Source: RBG-13-51-18 sp050014095
GTDB taxonomy: Bacteria > Chloroflexota > Dehalococcoidia > Dehalococcoidales > RBG-16-60-22
DNA: 64,000 nucleotides
Assembly: GCA_050014095.1 (NCBI GenBank)
Contig: JBEKDZ010000001.1
Span: forward strand, 186,001 to 250,000
Direction: 5' to 3'
Made by a program: the position numbers and the translations under genes. Below, piece by piece: positions 7,833 through 15,919 of this stretch. Position 1 is the first letter of the stretch, and every line of letters begins with the position of its first letter. The notes under the pieces were generated by a model. The model saw nothing but the letters and a program-made list of their open reading frames with translations. It did no database searches and was not told the DNA's origin.

Positions 7833-8129
7833 CTATATTTTCTTACCCTTGAACGGCGAGGAGCCAAAATTGCCGGCTTTAACCTCGCCGGAGATATCGT
7901 TGCCTGTAACTTTGCCGGTATATTCCAGCTTCATCTGCCCCATGGGGCTGGATATATCAGTGTCCCATGTTACTACATCTCCTTTAACCGTACCCGTGAA
8001 GTCATTTTTACCAAAAGCGCTTTCTGCCGTGCCGCTTAATTTGTCACCGGCCGTTTTAAGAGTCAATGTAGCTTCCTGTTTTCCCATCGGAGTATCAATT
8101 TCGATTTTATAAGTACCGTCAATAGCCAT
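7833..8129 (-). CDS. Small conserved-looking beta-rich protein of unknown function
   Basis: 98 aa from the ATG at 8129, which has GGAGGG six bases upstream; the in-frame extension to 8168 lacks this. The sequence alternates short beta-like strands with repeated motifs: DTPMGKQEATLTL and ISSPMGQMKLEYTGKV, SGTAESAFG and SGEVKAGNFG. This suggests a small beta barrel or sandwich built from an internal duplication. No signal peptide, no metal motif. I do not recognise a function. It is transcribed in the same direction as the ATP synthase operon, which has its own promoter. Confidence 0.75.
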   Translation of the reverse strand: MAIDGTYKIEIDTPMGKQEATLTLKTAGDKLSGTAESAFGKNDFTGTVKGDVVTWDTDISSPMGQMKLEYTGKVTGNDISGEVKAGNFGSSPFKGKKI

Positions 8130-8205
8130 AGTGTCCCTCCATATCGTTAGTAGTAAAGACGTTTTCAACGCATATTAGCATCGCAGCACATCATTGTCAA
8201 ATAAA

Positions 8206-8232
8206 AAGAGCCCCGATATAATCGGGGCTCTT
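8206..8232 (-). terminator. Intrinsic terminator after the DUF151 gene
   Basis: A 12-bp perfect stem (AAGAGCCCCGAT/ATCGGGGCTCTT) with a 3-nt loop is followed on the minus strand by TTTATTTG, 24 nt past the stop at 8257. This is a very strong hairpin. Confidence 0.88.
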
Positions 8233-8256
8233 GAATATCTGCAATTTATTAATCGG

Positions 8257-8808
8257 CTAGGACTTTCGTTTATCGAAATCGTCCAAATCGAGGGTATTGA
8301 TGAAGTCGTAAAAAGCGGACATTTTCTTCTTCATCTCTTCATCATTAACCTTGGTGTGCTTGCCTTCAACCAGTTCCTTATCATCGAAGATAGGTTTGCC
8401 CGTTTCGCCATCCAGCAGGATGCCCGCTTTATCCAGCACCGATTCGTCGGCATAAATAGGCACGCCCGTTCTCACGGCGAGGGCAAGCGCATCGCTGGGG
8501 CGGGAATCGACTTCCATCTGCTTCCCGGACGTATCGATGATTACTTTAGCGAAAAAGGTATCGTTTTTAAGGTCGTTGACGATAATAGAGTTGACTACTC
8601 CCCCGAGGGTATCGATAACCGAGTTGAGCAGGTCGTGCGTCAGCGGGCGGGGCACGGCAACTCCCTGAAGCTTGACGGCAATGGCATCCGCTTCCGCCGG
8701 ACCTATCCAGATGGGTAAGTAACGGTCTGACACTTTTTCCTTCAGAATCACCACGCGCTGGTAGTTCATCAGGCTAACCCGGATGCTATCAATAGTCATT
8801 TCAATCAT
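8257..8808 (-). CDS. DUF151 / bifunctional nuclease-family protein
   Basis: 183 aa from the ATG at 8808 (GGGAGG upstream; a TTG two codons earlier is less likely). The N-terminal 135 residues match the DUF151 (BFN) fold. Hallmarks are LPIWIGPAEADAIAVKLQG, RPLTHDLL and the VDSRPSDALALAVRTGVPIYA block. The C-terminal tail is charged (KHTKVNDEEMKKKMSAFYDFI), as in many bacterial members. Members have been reported as nucleases in plants, while the bacterial role is poorly defined. Own promoter and terminator, so monocistronic. Confidence 0.85.
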   Translation of the reverse strand: MIEMTIDSIRVSLMNYQRVVILKEKVSDRYLPIWIGPAEADAIAVKLQGVAVPRPLTHDLLNSVIDTLGGVVNSIIVNDLKNDTFFAKVIIDTSGKQMEVDSRPSDALALAVRTGVPIYADESVLDKAGILLDGETGKPIFDDKELVEGKHTKVNDEEMKKKMSAFYDFINTLDLDDFDKRKS

Positions 8809-8851
8809 AGGCAAACCTCCCTTCCCCCTTTTTCTTATCCTGGTATTTTTA

Positions 8852-8881
8852 ATTCTAAACCCGAATTATCTGCCCTGTCAA
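8852..8881 (-). promoter_or_regulatory. Sigma-70 promoter of the DUF151 gene
   Basis: TTGACA (8881-8876), 18-bp spacer, TAGAAT (8857-8852) on the minus strand; predicted start about 8845, leader about 37 nt. Confidence 0.75.
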
Positions 8882-9092
8882 ATAAATATTTCGTAAATAT
8901 TTTGCCTCAAAGCCAATAACAATGACATAAAACGCCTTTTCCACTCCTCTGATACCGCCCCGCTTAAGAGTTCAAGCATATACCTCTTAAAAAATGGGAG
9001 TTTTTTGTTAAGCATTTCGGGGCTACTTTGTTGTTCTCCCTTGTTTCACGCCCCCATAATATGAGCGCTGGCAAATTTTTTAAAAGGTTTGG

Positions 9093-9121
9093 TTGAAAAA
9101 CATGAATAAAATTGCTATAAT
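9093..9121 (+). promoter_or_regulatory. Sigma-70 promoter of ppsA
   Basis: TTGAAA, 17-bp spacer, TATAAT. The predicted start at about 9128 lies downstream of the alternative in-frame start codons, which fixes translation at the ATG of 9174 with its GGAGG. Confidence 0.82.
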
Positions 9122-9173
9122 GAACCATCATCCTGCCTCGTTTCAATCCCAAAATATTAACGGAGGACAACGT

Positions 9174-11423
9174 ATGCGACAGAGTTCCAAGGCGGTAGTC
9201 TGGTTCAATGAAGTTACCAAGAAAGACATACCCATCGTCGGGGGGAAAGGCGCTAACCTTGGCGAAATGACTAATGCCGGCATCCCCGTACCCCCCGGTT
9301 TTATCGTCACCGCCTCTGCCTACTTCGATTTCATCGAAAAAGCCAACCTTCATGATAAAATTAAGTCCCTCCTCGACCCGCTCGATATTCAAGATAGCAA
9401 ACAGCTCCAGGAAGTCGCCCTCAAAGTCCAAAAGCTCATCACCGATGCCCCGATACCCAAAGAAACCGCTAAAGCAATCGAGCAAGCTTACGTGAAAATG
9501 GGTAAGGGGCTGGTGGCGGTACGCTCTTCCGCCACAGCCGAAGACCTGCCGGAGGCATCTTTCGCCGGGCAGCAGGCAACCTTCCTTAATATCGAAGGTG
9601 AAAAAGACGTCGTTAAAGCCGTGCAGGACTGCTGGGCGTCACTCTTCGGAGCACGCGCCATCTTCTATCGCCAGGAACAGGGCTTCGAACATTTTAAGGT
9701 CGGCATTGCCGTGCCCGTACAGCGCATGGTGCAGTCCGAATCATCCGGCGTCATGTTCACCATCGAGCCCACGACGAGCAACAAAGAGGAAATCACTATC
9801 GAGGCCGTGCTGGGACTGGGTGAAATGATTGTCTCCGGGGATGTAACTCCGGACCATTATACCGTGAATAAAAAGGATGTAAAAATACTATCCAAGCAAA
9901 TTAAAAAACAAGAGTGGAAGCTGGTCAAGGAAGCCGGCGCCCACGGCAAAGATGAAAATATAAAAATTAATCTTACTAAAGAAGAGCAGGCAAAACAGAA
10001 AATAACCGACGATGATATCCTCTTCCTGGCAAAAATCGGTAAAACGCTGGAAGAGCACTATGATTTCCCGCAGGACGTGGAATGGGCCAAGGAAAACAGC
10101 AAAATCTACATCGTCCAGACCCGCCCGGTAACGACTATTAAGAAAGGCAGAGTATCCTCACACGATATCGATGCTATCGCGCTTCTATCCGGAGCGCCGG
10201 CCAGCCCCGGCGTCGCCTCGGGTCCCGTGAAAATCGTCCCCGACCCCTCCCAGATTGATAAAGTCCTTCAAGGCGATATCCTGGTGGCGGAAATGACCAC
10301 GCCAGATTTCGTCCCCGCGATGAAGCGTGCGGCGGCTATTGTTACTGACCGCGGCGGCAGAACAGCGCATGCCGCCATCGTCAGCCGCGAATTGGGTATA
10401 CCTTGCGTGGTGGGTACGGAAAAAGCTACTGCAACTCTTATAGATGGACAAATCATTACTGTGGACGGCAGCAATGGTAAAGTCTACCCCGGCAAAATCG
10501 AAGTTAAGACCGATATTAAAATTCGCGCCCGCGGCGAGGTCAAGACCAAGACCAAGCTCCTGGCTAACCTCGCGCAGCCGGAAATCGTCGACCGCATAGC
10601 GATGAGAGATGTCGACGGTATCGGTCTCTTGCGCGCCGAGTTCATGGTCGCCGAAATCGGCGAGCACCCCAGCTATATGATTGAACAGGGACGCGGTCAG
10701 GAGTTCGTCGATAAATTAGCTGTCGGTCTAACCAAATTCGCCAAGGCTTTCCATCCTCGCCAGGTGGTCTACCGCACCAACGACTTTAAGTCCAACGAAT
10801 ATAAAGCGCTCAAGGGCGGCGAGAAATACGAGCAGGACGAAGAAAATCCGATGATCGGCTACCGCGGCGCCTCGCGTTATATCACAGATATCGCAACCTT
10901 CAAGCTCGAGCTTGATGCTATCAAAAAAGTCCGCGAAAAATACGATAACCTGTGGGTGATGATTCCCTTCGTGCGCACGGTTTCTGAGATGGCCAGCACC
11001 ATAAAAATCATGGAGGAAGAGGGACTCAAGCGCTCCGCCAACTTTAAGCTCTGGATGATGTGCGAGGTGCCTTCTAACGTTATCCTGCTGGAGAAATTCA
11101 TTGCCACCGGCATCGACGGCATCTCCATCGGCTCTAACGACCTTACCCAGCTGACGCTCGGGATCGATAGAGATAGCGCCAAGCTAGCCGCCAGTTTTGA
11201 CGAGCGCAACGAAGCCGTGATGATTTCCATCGAGAAGGTCGTTCGCACCTGTAAAGAGAAGGGCGTTACCTGCTCCATTTGCGGTCAGGCTCCTAGCGTC
11301 TATCCAGAGATTACGCAAAAGCTGGTGGAGTGGGGCTGCACGAGCATCAGTGTCAGCCCGGACATGATTGACGTCACCCGTGATATTATCGCCGAAGCGG
11401 AGAAAAAATTGGGTATTAAATAG
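9174..11423 (+). CDS. ppsA: Phosphoenolpyruvate synthase
   Basis: 749 aa. It converts pyruvate + ATP to PEP + AMP + Pi (gluconeogenesis from acetyl-CoA-derived pyruvate). Three modules are visible. The N-terminal ATP-grasp domain (about 1-330) carries GGKGANLGEM and VRSSATAEDLPEASFAGQQ. The swivelling domain has the phosphorylated histidine in GGRTAHAAIVSRE. The C-terminal TIM barrel has the catalytic cysteine in CSICGQAPS and ends at EKKLGIK. PPDK is excluded as less likely because the layout and length fit PEP synthase. The start is set by GGAGG seven nt before the ATG and by the promoter position. Monocistronic, with its own terminator. Confidence 0.93.
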   Translation: MRQSSKAVVWFNEVTKKDIPIVGGKGANLGEMTNAGIPVPPGFIVTASAYFDFIEKANLHDKIKSLLDPLDIQDSKQLQEVALKVQKLITDAPIPKETAKAIEQAYVKMGKGLVAVRSSATAEDLPEASFAGQQATFLNIEGEKDVVKAVQDCWASLFGARAIFYRQEQGFEHFKVGIAVPVQRMVQSESSGVMFTIEPTTSNKEEITIEAVLGLGEMIVSGDVTPDHYTVNKKDVKILSKQIKKQEWKLVKEAGAHGKDENIKINLTKEEQAKQKITDDDILFLAKIGKTLEEHYDFPQDVEWAKENSKIYIVQTRPVTTIKKGRVSSHDIDAIALLSGAPASPGVASGPVKIVPDPSQIDKVLQGDILVAEMTTPDFVPAMKRAAAIVTDRGGRTAHAAIVSRELGIPCVVGTEKATATLIDGQIITVDGSNGKVYPGKIEVKTDIKIRARGEVKTKTKLLANLAQPEIVDRIAMRDVDGIGLLRAEFMVAEIGEHPSYMIEQGRGQEFVDKLAVGLTKFAKAFHPRQVVYRTNDFKSNEYKALKGGEKYEQDEENPMIGYRGASRYITDIATFKLELDAIKKVREKYDNLWVMIPFVRTVSEMASTIKIMEEEGLKRSANFKLWMMCEVPSNVILLEKFIATGIDGISIGSNDLTQLTLGIDRDSAKLAASFDERNEAVMISIEKVVRTCKEKGVTCSICGQAPSVYPEITQKLVEWGCTSISVSPDMIDVTRDIIAEAEKKLGIK

Positions 11424-11449
11424 ACTTTTTTAGCTTATAATGCTATTGT

Positions 11450-11482
11450 AGGGGCGGACATAAAACCGCCCCTCTTTGTTTT
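11450..11482 (+). terminator. Intrinsic terminator of ppsA
   Basis: AGGGGCGG/CCGCCCCT stem (8 bp, 8-nt loop) followed by CTTTGTTTT, 27 nt after the stop codon. Confidence 0.85.
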
Positions 11483-11517
11483 AAGGAGGATGATTTGATT
11501 TTCTTCTAAGGCTTTAA

Positions 11518-11526
11518 TGATATAAT
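11518..11526 (+). promoter_or_regulatory. Extended -10 promoter of the lipoprotein gene
   Basis: TGATATAAT gives a perfect -10 with the TG extension. No good -35 is seen at 17 bp, though TTGATT lies 20 bp upstream. Confidence 0.55.
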
Positions 11527-11562
11527 GTAATTATGTAAGCATACAGAAAAAGGAGAGGGAAG

Positions 11563-12363
11563 ATGAACAAAAAGAATTTGTGGTTGATATTTAGTTTACT
11601 TAGCATTATCGCTTTCATCTCCACATCATGCGGAACAACTATCACCATAACTGTACCTTCAACATCAACGTCAGCGACTTTAACGCAATCACCGACACCT
11701 TCCCAGACATCGACACCTACCCAGACACAAACACCTACCCAGACACCAACACCTACACAAACACCTACCCAGACACCAACACCTACACAAACACCTACCC
11801 AGACACCAACACAAACACCAACACCGACACCAACAGCGAATGTTACAACCGAAATATACGATTTTGAAAAACAACAAACGGCCTTGCCCAGCGGCTTTCA
11901 AGCAGGCTTAGGCGCAGTAACCACTAATGCTTCTACTCCAAAGGTTTGGAGTAATTATGAGATAGATAACGTAATGTCATATTCAGGTAACAAATCATTT
12001 AGTTTATCAGGCAATAGGTCTACAAATAGCTGGTACTTTATTTACAAACAAATGCTTACAAACTATGACGGTATCTATATCTCGTACGTTGTAAAAGGGG
12101 ACAACATTAGTCAAGAAGATGACCAGTTCCAGGATTGTTATCTCGGCTTCATGTTCACGGATAGTAGTGGAAACAAGACATTTAAAAGAAATTCTTATAG
12201 CGGAACATTCGATTGGAGTCAAGGCGAACTCCGTTTAAGCTCCGCCGAACTCAAATCCGTTAGAGACAACGGCTCCAGAGTTGATTTCGTTATCTTTTTA
12301 GCTATGTCGGGGGAACTCTGGGTAGATGATTTGAAATTTGAGTTTACATCGTTGAATCCATAG
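11563..12363 (+). CDS. Secreted lipoprotein with Pro/Thr/Gln linker and C-terminal beta-sandwich-like domain
   Basis: 266 aa. Residues 1-22 are a lipoprotein signal peptide (hydrophobic core then STSC lipobox; Cys23 lipidated). Residues about 40-92 are a low-complexity linker of TPTQ/TPTP units coded by 30-bp tandem repeats. The C-terminal 170 residues look like a jelly-roll module. They open with YDFEKQQTALPSGF and close with the strand-rich ELWVDDLKFEF, resembling carbohydrate-binding or galactose-binding-like folds, so cell-surface binding is a guess. Good SD (AGGAGAGGG) before the ATG. The sequence is AT-richer than its neighbours. No enzymatic motif seen. Confidence 0.75.
   Translation: MNKKNLWLIFSLLSIIAFISTSCGTTITITVPSTSTSATLTQSPTPSQTSTPTQTQTPTQTPTPTQTPTQTPTPTQTPTQTPTQTPTPTPTANVTTEIYDFEKQQTALPSGFQAGLGAVTTNASTPKVWSNYEIDNVMSYSGNKSFSLSGNRSTNSWYFIYKQMLTNYDGIYISYVVKGDNISQEDDQFQDCYLGFMFTDSSGNKTFKRNSYSGTFDWSQGELRLSSAELKSVRDNGSRVDFVIFLAMSGELWVDDLKFEFTSLNP
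11731..11820. repeat. 30-bp in-frame tandem repeat in the lipoprotein linker
   Basis: Two identical 30-bp copies (11731-11760, 11761-11790), each coding ten residues of the TPTQTPTPTQ type, and a third partial copy. The unit is a multiple of three, so copy-number change would alter linker length without a frameshift. Confidence 0.85.
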
Positions 12364-12469
12364 GCGAGATAACACGTCATGAGTAACTTTTTCTATCTCT
12401 CGAGATGTTATTGGTTAGTTTGGCTATAATAACAAGTGTTTTATTAGGACGGCAAAGATATCAAGAGGC

Positions 12470-13546
12470 TTGCACTTTCCGTTTCTAACTGCTAAAAATA
12501 AGTCAGTGATTGAAAAACTAAACGTCCGCCAGCTTACCGAGGAGAGAGAAGCAAGCCTTTCGCCCCATGCCGCGCAAAGCCTCCTCTCGAAAGGCAGGCT
12601 ACGCCCGGAAGAACCCGACCCCATCCGCACCGCCTTCCAGCGCGACCGTGACCGCATCATCCACTGCAAGTCCTTCCGCCGCTTAAAACACAAGACGCAA
12701 GTGTTTATCGCCCCCCTCGGCGATCATTACGTTACCCGGCTCACCCATACGCTGGAAGTATCGCAAATCGCCCGCACCATCGCCCGGGCTTTGAACCTCA
12801 ACGAAGATTTGACCGAAGCCATTGCCCTGGGGCATGACCTGGGACATACGCCCTTCGGGCACTGGGGGGAAGACACGCTTAATGAGCTTTACGATAAGGG
12901 CTTCCGTCATAACGAGCAGAGTCTGCGTATCGTCGACCTGTTGGAAAAGGACGGGCGGGGACTTAATCTAACCTGGGAGGTGCGGGACGGCATCGTCAAT
13001 CACTCCAAATCAGAGGTAACCGTCCTTGGCAAAGACTGGGGGGAGGTGGGCACTTTAGAAGGGGAGGTCGTTAAGATTTCCGATATGATAGCTTATATCA
13101 ACCACGATATCGGCGATGCCGTACGGGCTGGTATTCTTACTGAAAACGATTTACCCCCTGCCGCCATCAAGGTGCTGGGCAGCTCTCACTCGCAGCGTAT
13201 CAACACCATGGTTATCGATATCGTACAAAGCTCGTGGGACGTGCGCGTAAGTGATATAATTAATAAGAAACCCACGATTAAAATGAGTCCCACGGTGCTT
13301 GCCGCCGCTGATGAAATGCGTGAGTTTCTTTCGGCACGTGTTTACACTCCGAGCATAGAAAGCGCCGAAGCCGCCAACGCTAAAAATGTGGTGGTGTTCC
13401 TCTGGCAGTATTTTAACCAGCACGCGGATAAACTACTGGCGGAGTACCGCCTCCATGCCGATACTACCGAGCGGGGGATAGTGGACTATATCGCTGGTAT
13501 GACCGACCAGTATGCGCTAAGGCTGGCGGGAGAGCTGAACAGGTAA
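12470..13546 (+). CDS. Deoxyguanosinetriphosphate triphosphohydrolase-like HD protein
   Basis: 358 aa from a TTG at 12470; a GTG at 12506 is an alternative and neither has an ideal SD. The family signature PIRTAFQRDRDRIIHCKSFR is near residue 52. The HD metal site is built from H (RLTHTLEVSQIARTIAR) and HD (ALGHDLGHTPFGHWGE), with a later D in ISDMIAYINHDIGD. The family hydrolyses dNTPs (dGTP in E. coli Dgt) and may help control nucleotide pools. A TATAAT at 12425-12430 could be its -10. A dense repeat block follows the stop. Confidence 0.88.
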   Translation: MHFPFLTAKNKSVIEKLNVRQLTEEREASLSPHAAQSLLSKGRLRPEEPDPIRTAFQRDRDRIIHCKSFRRLKHKTQVFIAPLGDHYVTRLTHTLEVSQIARTIARALNLNEDLTEAIALGHDLGHTPFGHWGEDTLNELYDKGFRHNEQSLRIVDLLEKDGRGLNLTWEVRDGIVNHSKSEVTVLGKDWGEVGTLEGEVVKISDMIAYINHDIGDAVRAGILTENDLPPAAIKVLGSSHSQRINTMVIDIVQSSWDVRVSDIINKKPTIKMSPTVLAAADEMREFLSARVYTPSIESAEAANAKNVVVFLWQYFNQHADKLLAEYRLHADTTERGIVDYIAGMTDQYALRLAGELNR

Positions 13547-13555
13547 AGGGCGTTT

Positions 13556-13575
13556 AAGAGGGGTGAACCCCTCTT
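13556..13575 (+). terminator. Hairpin after the dGTPase-like gene, possible terminator
   Basis: AAGAGGGG-tgaa-CCCCTCTT, an 8-bp perfect stem 9 nt past the stop. No T tract follows, so termination may need Rho, or it may be part of the repeat cluster. Confidence 0.4.
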
Positions 13576-13589
13576 CCTAACAAGTCTCC

Positions 13590-13755
13590 CTCTCCCTTGA
13601 TGGGTTCACCCTGAAGGTTCACTCTGAAGGGAGAGGGCAGGGTGAGGGTGAAAATTAAGTGTAACCCCCTCACCCCGTATCAAGTACGGGTTCACCCTGA
13701 ACGGTTCACCGTGAACGGGGCAAGCTCTTAATCCTCTCCCACAGAGGGGAGAGGA
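13590..13755. repeat. REP-like repeat cluster
   Basis: Nested inverted repeats: CTCCCTCTCCCTT..AAGGGAGAGGG, ACCCTGAAGGTTCACTCTGAAGG, CCCGTATCAAGTACGGG, GGTTCACCGTGAAC and CCTCTCCC..GGGGAGAGG. Similar CCCTCTCCC and GGTTCACCGTGAAC elements recur near 33460 and 36890. No coding frame is supported here. Confidence 0.6.
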
Positions 13756-13775
13756 AAGGATTTGTATAAAGTAAA

Positions 13776-14390
13776 ATGATTACCATCATCGATTATAATG
13801 CCGGCAACATCAGAAGCGTCCTGCGTGCCTGCGCGGAGGTGGGGGCGGAAGCTTTTACCACCAGCGACCCCACTCTCGTGGCTAAAGCCAAGAAAATCAT
13901 CTTCCCTGGTGTCGGTGCGGCGCCCAGCGCCATGAAATACTTACAAGAAACGGGACTGGACGCGGCACTCAGAAACGCCTTTAAAGCGGGCATACCAATA
14001 TTGGGGATTTGTCTGGGGGCGCAGATAGTCCTCGATAGCTCCGAGGAAGGACCACAAAAATGCCTCGGCTTAGTGCCGGGCAAAACCGTCCGCTTTAAAC
14101 TCAAAGACAAAACCCTCAAGATACCACACATGGGCTGGAACGAGGTTAAGGTTGTCAAGCCCCACCCCCTGCTGGAAGGTATTAAAGCAGGCGATGAGTT
14201 CTACTTTGTCCACTCTTATTATCCCAATCCGTCGTTAAAAGAAAACATTTACGCCATCGCCGATTATGGCGGGGATTTTTGTTGTGCGTTAGGGTATAAA
14301 AACCTTTTTGCCACTCAATTCCACCCGGAAAAGAGCGGCCGGCTCGGACTGGAGTTATTGGAGAGGTTTACGAGGTGGGAAGGGAAGTAA
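13776..14390 (+). CDS. hisH: Imidazole glycerol phosphate synthase, glutaminase subunit
   Basis: 204 aa class I glutamine amidotransferase. The nucleophile elbow is GICLGAQ. The His/Glu of the triad are in ATQFHPEKSG, and the start MITIIDYNAGNIRSV is characteristic. It supplies ammonia to HisF for IGP and AICAR formation in histidine synthesis. It is followed 81 nt later by hisF, with a self-complementary spacer between them. No other his genes are in the window. Confidence 0.93.
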   Translation: MITIIDYNAGNIRSVLRACAEVGAEAFTTSDPTLVAKAKKIIFPGVGAAPSAMKYLQETGLDAALRNAFKAGIPILGICLGAQIVLDSSEEGPQKCLGLVPGKTVRFKLKDKTLKIPHMGWNEVKVVKPHPLLEGIKAGDEFYFVHSYYPNPSLKENIYAIADYGGDFCCALGYKNLFATQFHPEKSGRLGLELLERFTRWEGK

Positions 14391-14459
14391 ACAGTTGACA
14401 GTAGACAGTAAACAGTTGGTGGGGTGGGTACTGTAAACTGAAAACTGTTAACTGTTAAC
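14390..14459. repeat. Self-complementary spacer between hisH and hisF
   Basis: Repeated ACAGTTGACAGTAGACAGTAAACAGTT words on the left face ACTGTAAACTG..AACTGTTAACTGTTAACT on the right, enough for a long AT-rich hairpin. Related words (GTTAACTGT..ACTAT) appear at about 29692-29740. Confidence 0.6.
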
Positions 14460-14471
14460 TAAAGGAAAACA

Positions 14472-15251
14472 ATGTTAAGCAAAAGATTAATCGTCTGTCT
14501 CGATGTCCGCGGCGGCAAACTCGCCAAGAGTGTCAAGTTCGTCGATACGAAAGATATCGGCGACCCCGTGGCTAAAGCCCGCCAGTACTATAACGACGGA
14601 GTGGATGAGCTTGTTTTCTACGATATCACCGCTTCGCGGGAAAATCGCGATATTATAATCGACCTGGTGGAAAAAGCCGCCTCGCAAATATTTATCCCCT
14701 TCTCGGTCGGCGGCGGCATCCGCTCCGTGGGAGACGCTACCAAGCTGCGTAATGCCGGCGCGGAAAAAGTTAATGTGAACACCGCCGCCGTCAAACGCAA
14801 GGAATTGATAACAGAAATAGCGGACGCGATAGGTTCGCAGAGCACCATCCTCTCCATGGATGTCCGCCGCACTAAAGCCAGCCAGGAAATCCCTTCCGGC
14901 TATGAGATAGTCATTAACGGCGGCGTAACACCCACCGGCGTCGATGCTTTATGGTGGGCAAAGGAAGGGGAAAAGCTTGGAGCGGGTGAGCTCGTCATCA
15001 ACTCCATCGATGCCGACGGCACCAAGAACGGCTACGAGCTTAAGCTCACCCGGCTCATTGCCGACGCCGTCAGTATACCGGTCATCGCTTCGGGCGGGGC
15101 GGGCAAGCCGGAGCACCTTTATGAAGTGCTCACCGAAGGTCATGCCGATGCCGCTCTGGTAGCCTCTATCGTCCACTATGGAGAATACACCTGCCGCCAG
15201 CTTAAGGACTACCTGCATAGTCGCGGTATAAAAATGCGCATGAACTATTAA
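14472..15251 (+). CDS. hisF: Imidazole glycerol phosphate synthase, cyclase subunit
   Basis: 259-aa beta/alpha barrel. The catalytic aspartates are visible in IVCLDVRGGK (Asp11) and ILSMDVRR (equivalent to Asp130). The phosphate-binding loops are VGGGIRS and ASGGAGKPEH, and the SIDADGTKNGYEL segment is typical. It works with HisH, immediately upstream. AAAGGA six nt before the ATG. Confidence 0.93.
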   Translation: MLSKRLIVCLDVRGGKLAKSVKFVDTKDIGDPVAKARQYYNDGVDELVFYDITASRENRDIIIDLVEKAASQIFIPFSVGGGIRSVGDATKLRNAGAEKVNVNTAAVKRKELITEIADAIGSQSTILSMDVRRTKASQEIPSGYEIVINGGVTPTGVDALWWAKEGEKLGAGELVINSIDADGTKNGYELKLTRLIADAVSIPVIASGGAGKPEHLYEVLTEGHADAALVASIVHYGEYTCRQLKDYLHSRGIKMRMNY

Positions 15252-15265
15252 GTCGATAATCTACC

Positions 15266-15757
15266 ATGCAAAATCCAGTCGAAGCCTATATCGATATCGA
15301 GACCACCGGTCTCATGTATGGTGCCAGTGAAATCACGGTGGTCGGTATCTACCTCTGCCGCGACAATGAGACCGACTTCGTGCAGCTCGTCGGCAGGGAT
15401 ATCACCGCCGACGCCATTTTAGAAACTCTCGAAGGCGTGGAAATTATCTATACCTATAACGGCAGCCGTTTCGATTTGCCTTTTATACGGTCGCAGTTCG
15501 GCATCGATTTAGCCTCTCTTTACCGCCATCGCGACCTCATGTACGACTGCTGGAGTAAGAACCTGCATGGCGGACTCAAGGGTGTGGAAAAACAGGTGGG
15601 TATAGCGCGCAATTTGCCGGATATGAATGGTCGAGAGGCTATAAAGCTCTGGTGGCAATACGTCGATTCCTTTGACCTCGACGCCCTGAATATGCTTTGC
15701 GAATATAATAAGGAAGATGTGGTCAACCTTAAGACACTGCGGGATATCTTGATTTAA
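15266..15757 (+). CDS. RNase H-fold 3'-5' exonuclease-like protein (YprB type)
   Basis: 163 aa. The DEDD exonuclease pattern is clear: YIDIETTGL at the start (Asp10, Glu12), IYTYNGSRFDLPFI in the middle and NKEDVVNLKTL near the end. This matches predicted exonucleases of the ribonuclease H-like YprB family. It starts 14 nt after hisF, so it is probably co-transcribed. Substrate (DNA or RNA) cannot be told from sequence. Confidence 0.8.
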   Translation: MQNPVEAYIDIETTGLMYGASEITVVGIYLCRDNETDFVQLVGRDITADAILETLEGVEIIYTYNGSRFDLPFIRSQFGIDLASLYRHRDLMYDCWSKNLHGGLKGVEKQVGIARNLPDMNGREAIKLWWQYVDSFDLDALNMLCEYNKEDVVNLKTLRDILI

Positions 15758-15871
15758 ACCAAATTTCCCACACCCTACCTATTTGGTTATTGTATACCTC
15801 GGCTTCGCTCGGTACGAGTCTTGTATCTTGGAATTTCCCTCTCCTAGAGGCGTGAGCTTGCCCTATTTTAG

Positions 15872-15880
15872 TGCTATAAT
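15872..15880 (+). promoter_or_regulatory. Extended -10 promoter of prs
   Basis: TGCTATAAT, a perfect extended -10, about 40 nt before the prs ATG. No clear -35. It lies in a 162-nt gap that otherwise holds only a small CGGCTTCGCTCGG palindrome near 15800. Confidence 0.6.
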
Positions 15881-15919
15881 AAGAATGCGGAAAACCTTGG
15901 TATAAAGAGGAGATTTTTC

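Larger units (their letters stand above)
8809..9173. other. Divergent intergenic region between the DUF151 gene and ppsA
   Basis: This 365-nt non-coding stretch holds two outward promoters (8852-8881 minus, 9093-9121 plus). It also contains a small hairpin at 8964-8990 (TTAAGAG/CTCTTAA) and an A6/T6 palindrome at 8989-9006. No RNA gene was recognised. Confidence 0.6.

Noticed and set aside
8941..9060. Possible tRNA or small RNA from a TTCAA-containing hairpin region
   Set aside because: No cloverleaf, acceptor stem or CCA pairing can be drawn; only a 7-bp hairpin is present.
8964..9485. Minus-strand ORF of 173 codons reaching into the intergenic region before ppsA
   Set aside because: It lies across the ppsA promoter and 5' coding region, lacks an SD and has no domain features.
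11731..11820. CRISPR-like periodic repeats
   Set aside because: The 30-bp units are contiguous without spacers and code for a Thr/Pro linker; no cas genes are present.
12425..12430. TATAAT before the dGTPase-like gene as a full promoter
   Set aside because: No -35 or TG extension at the right distance, so it is only mentioned under the gene.
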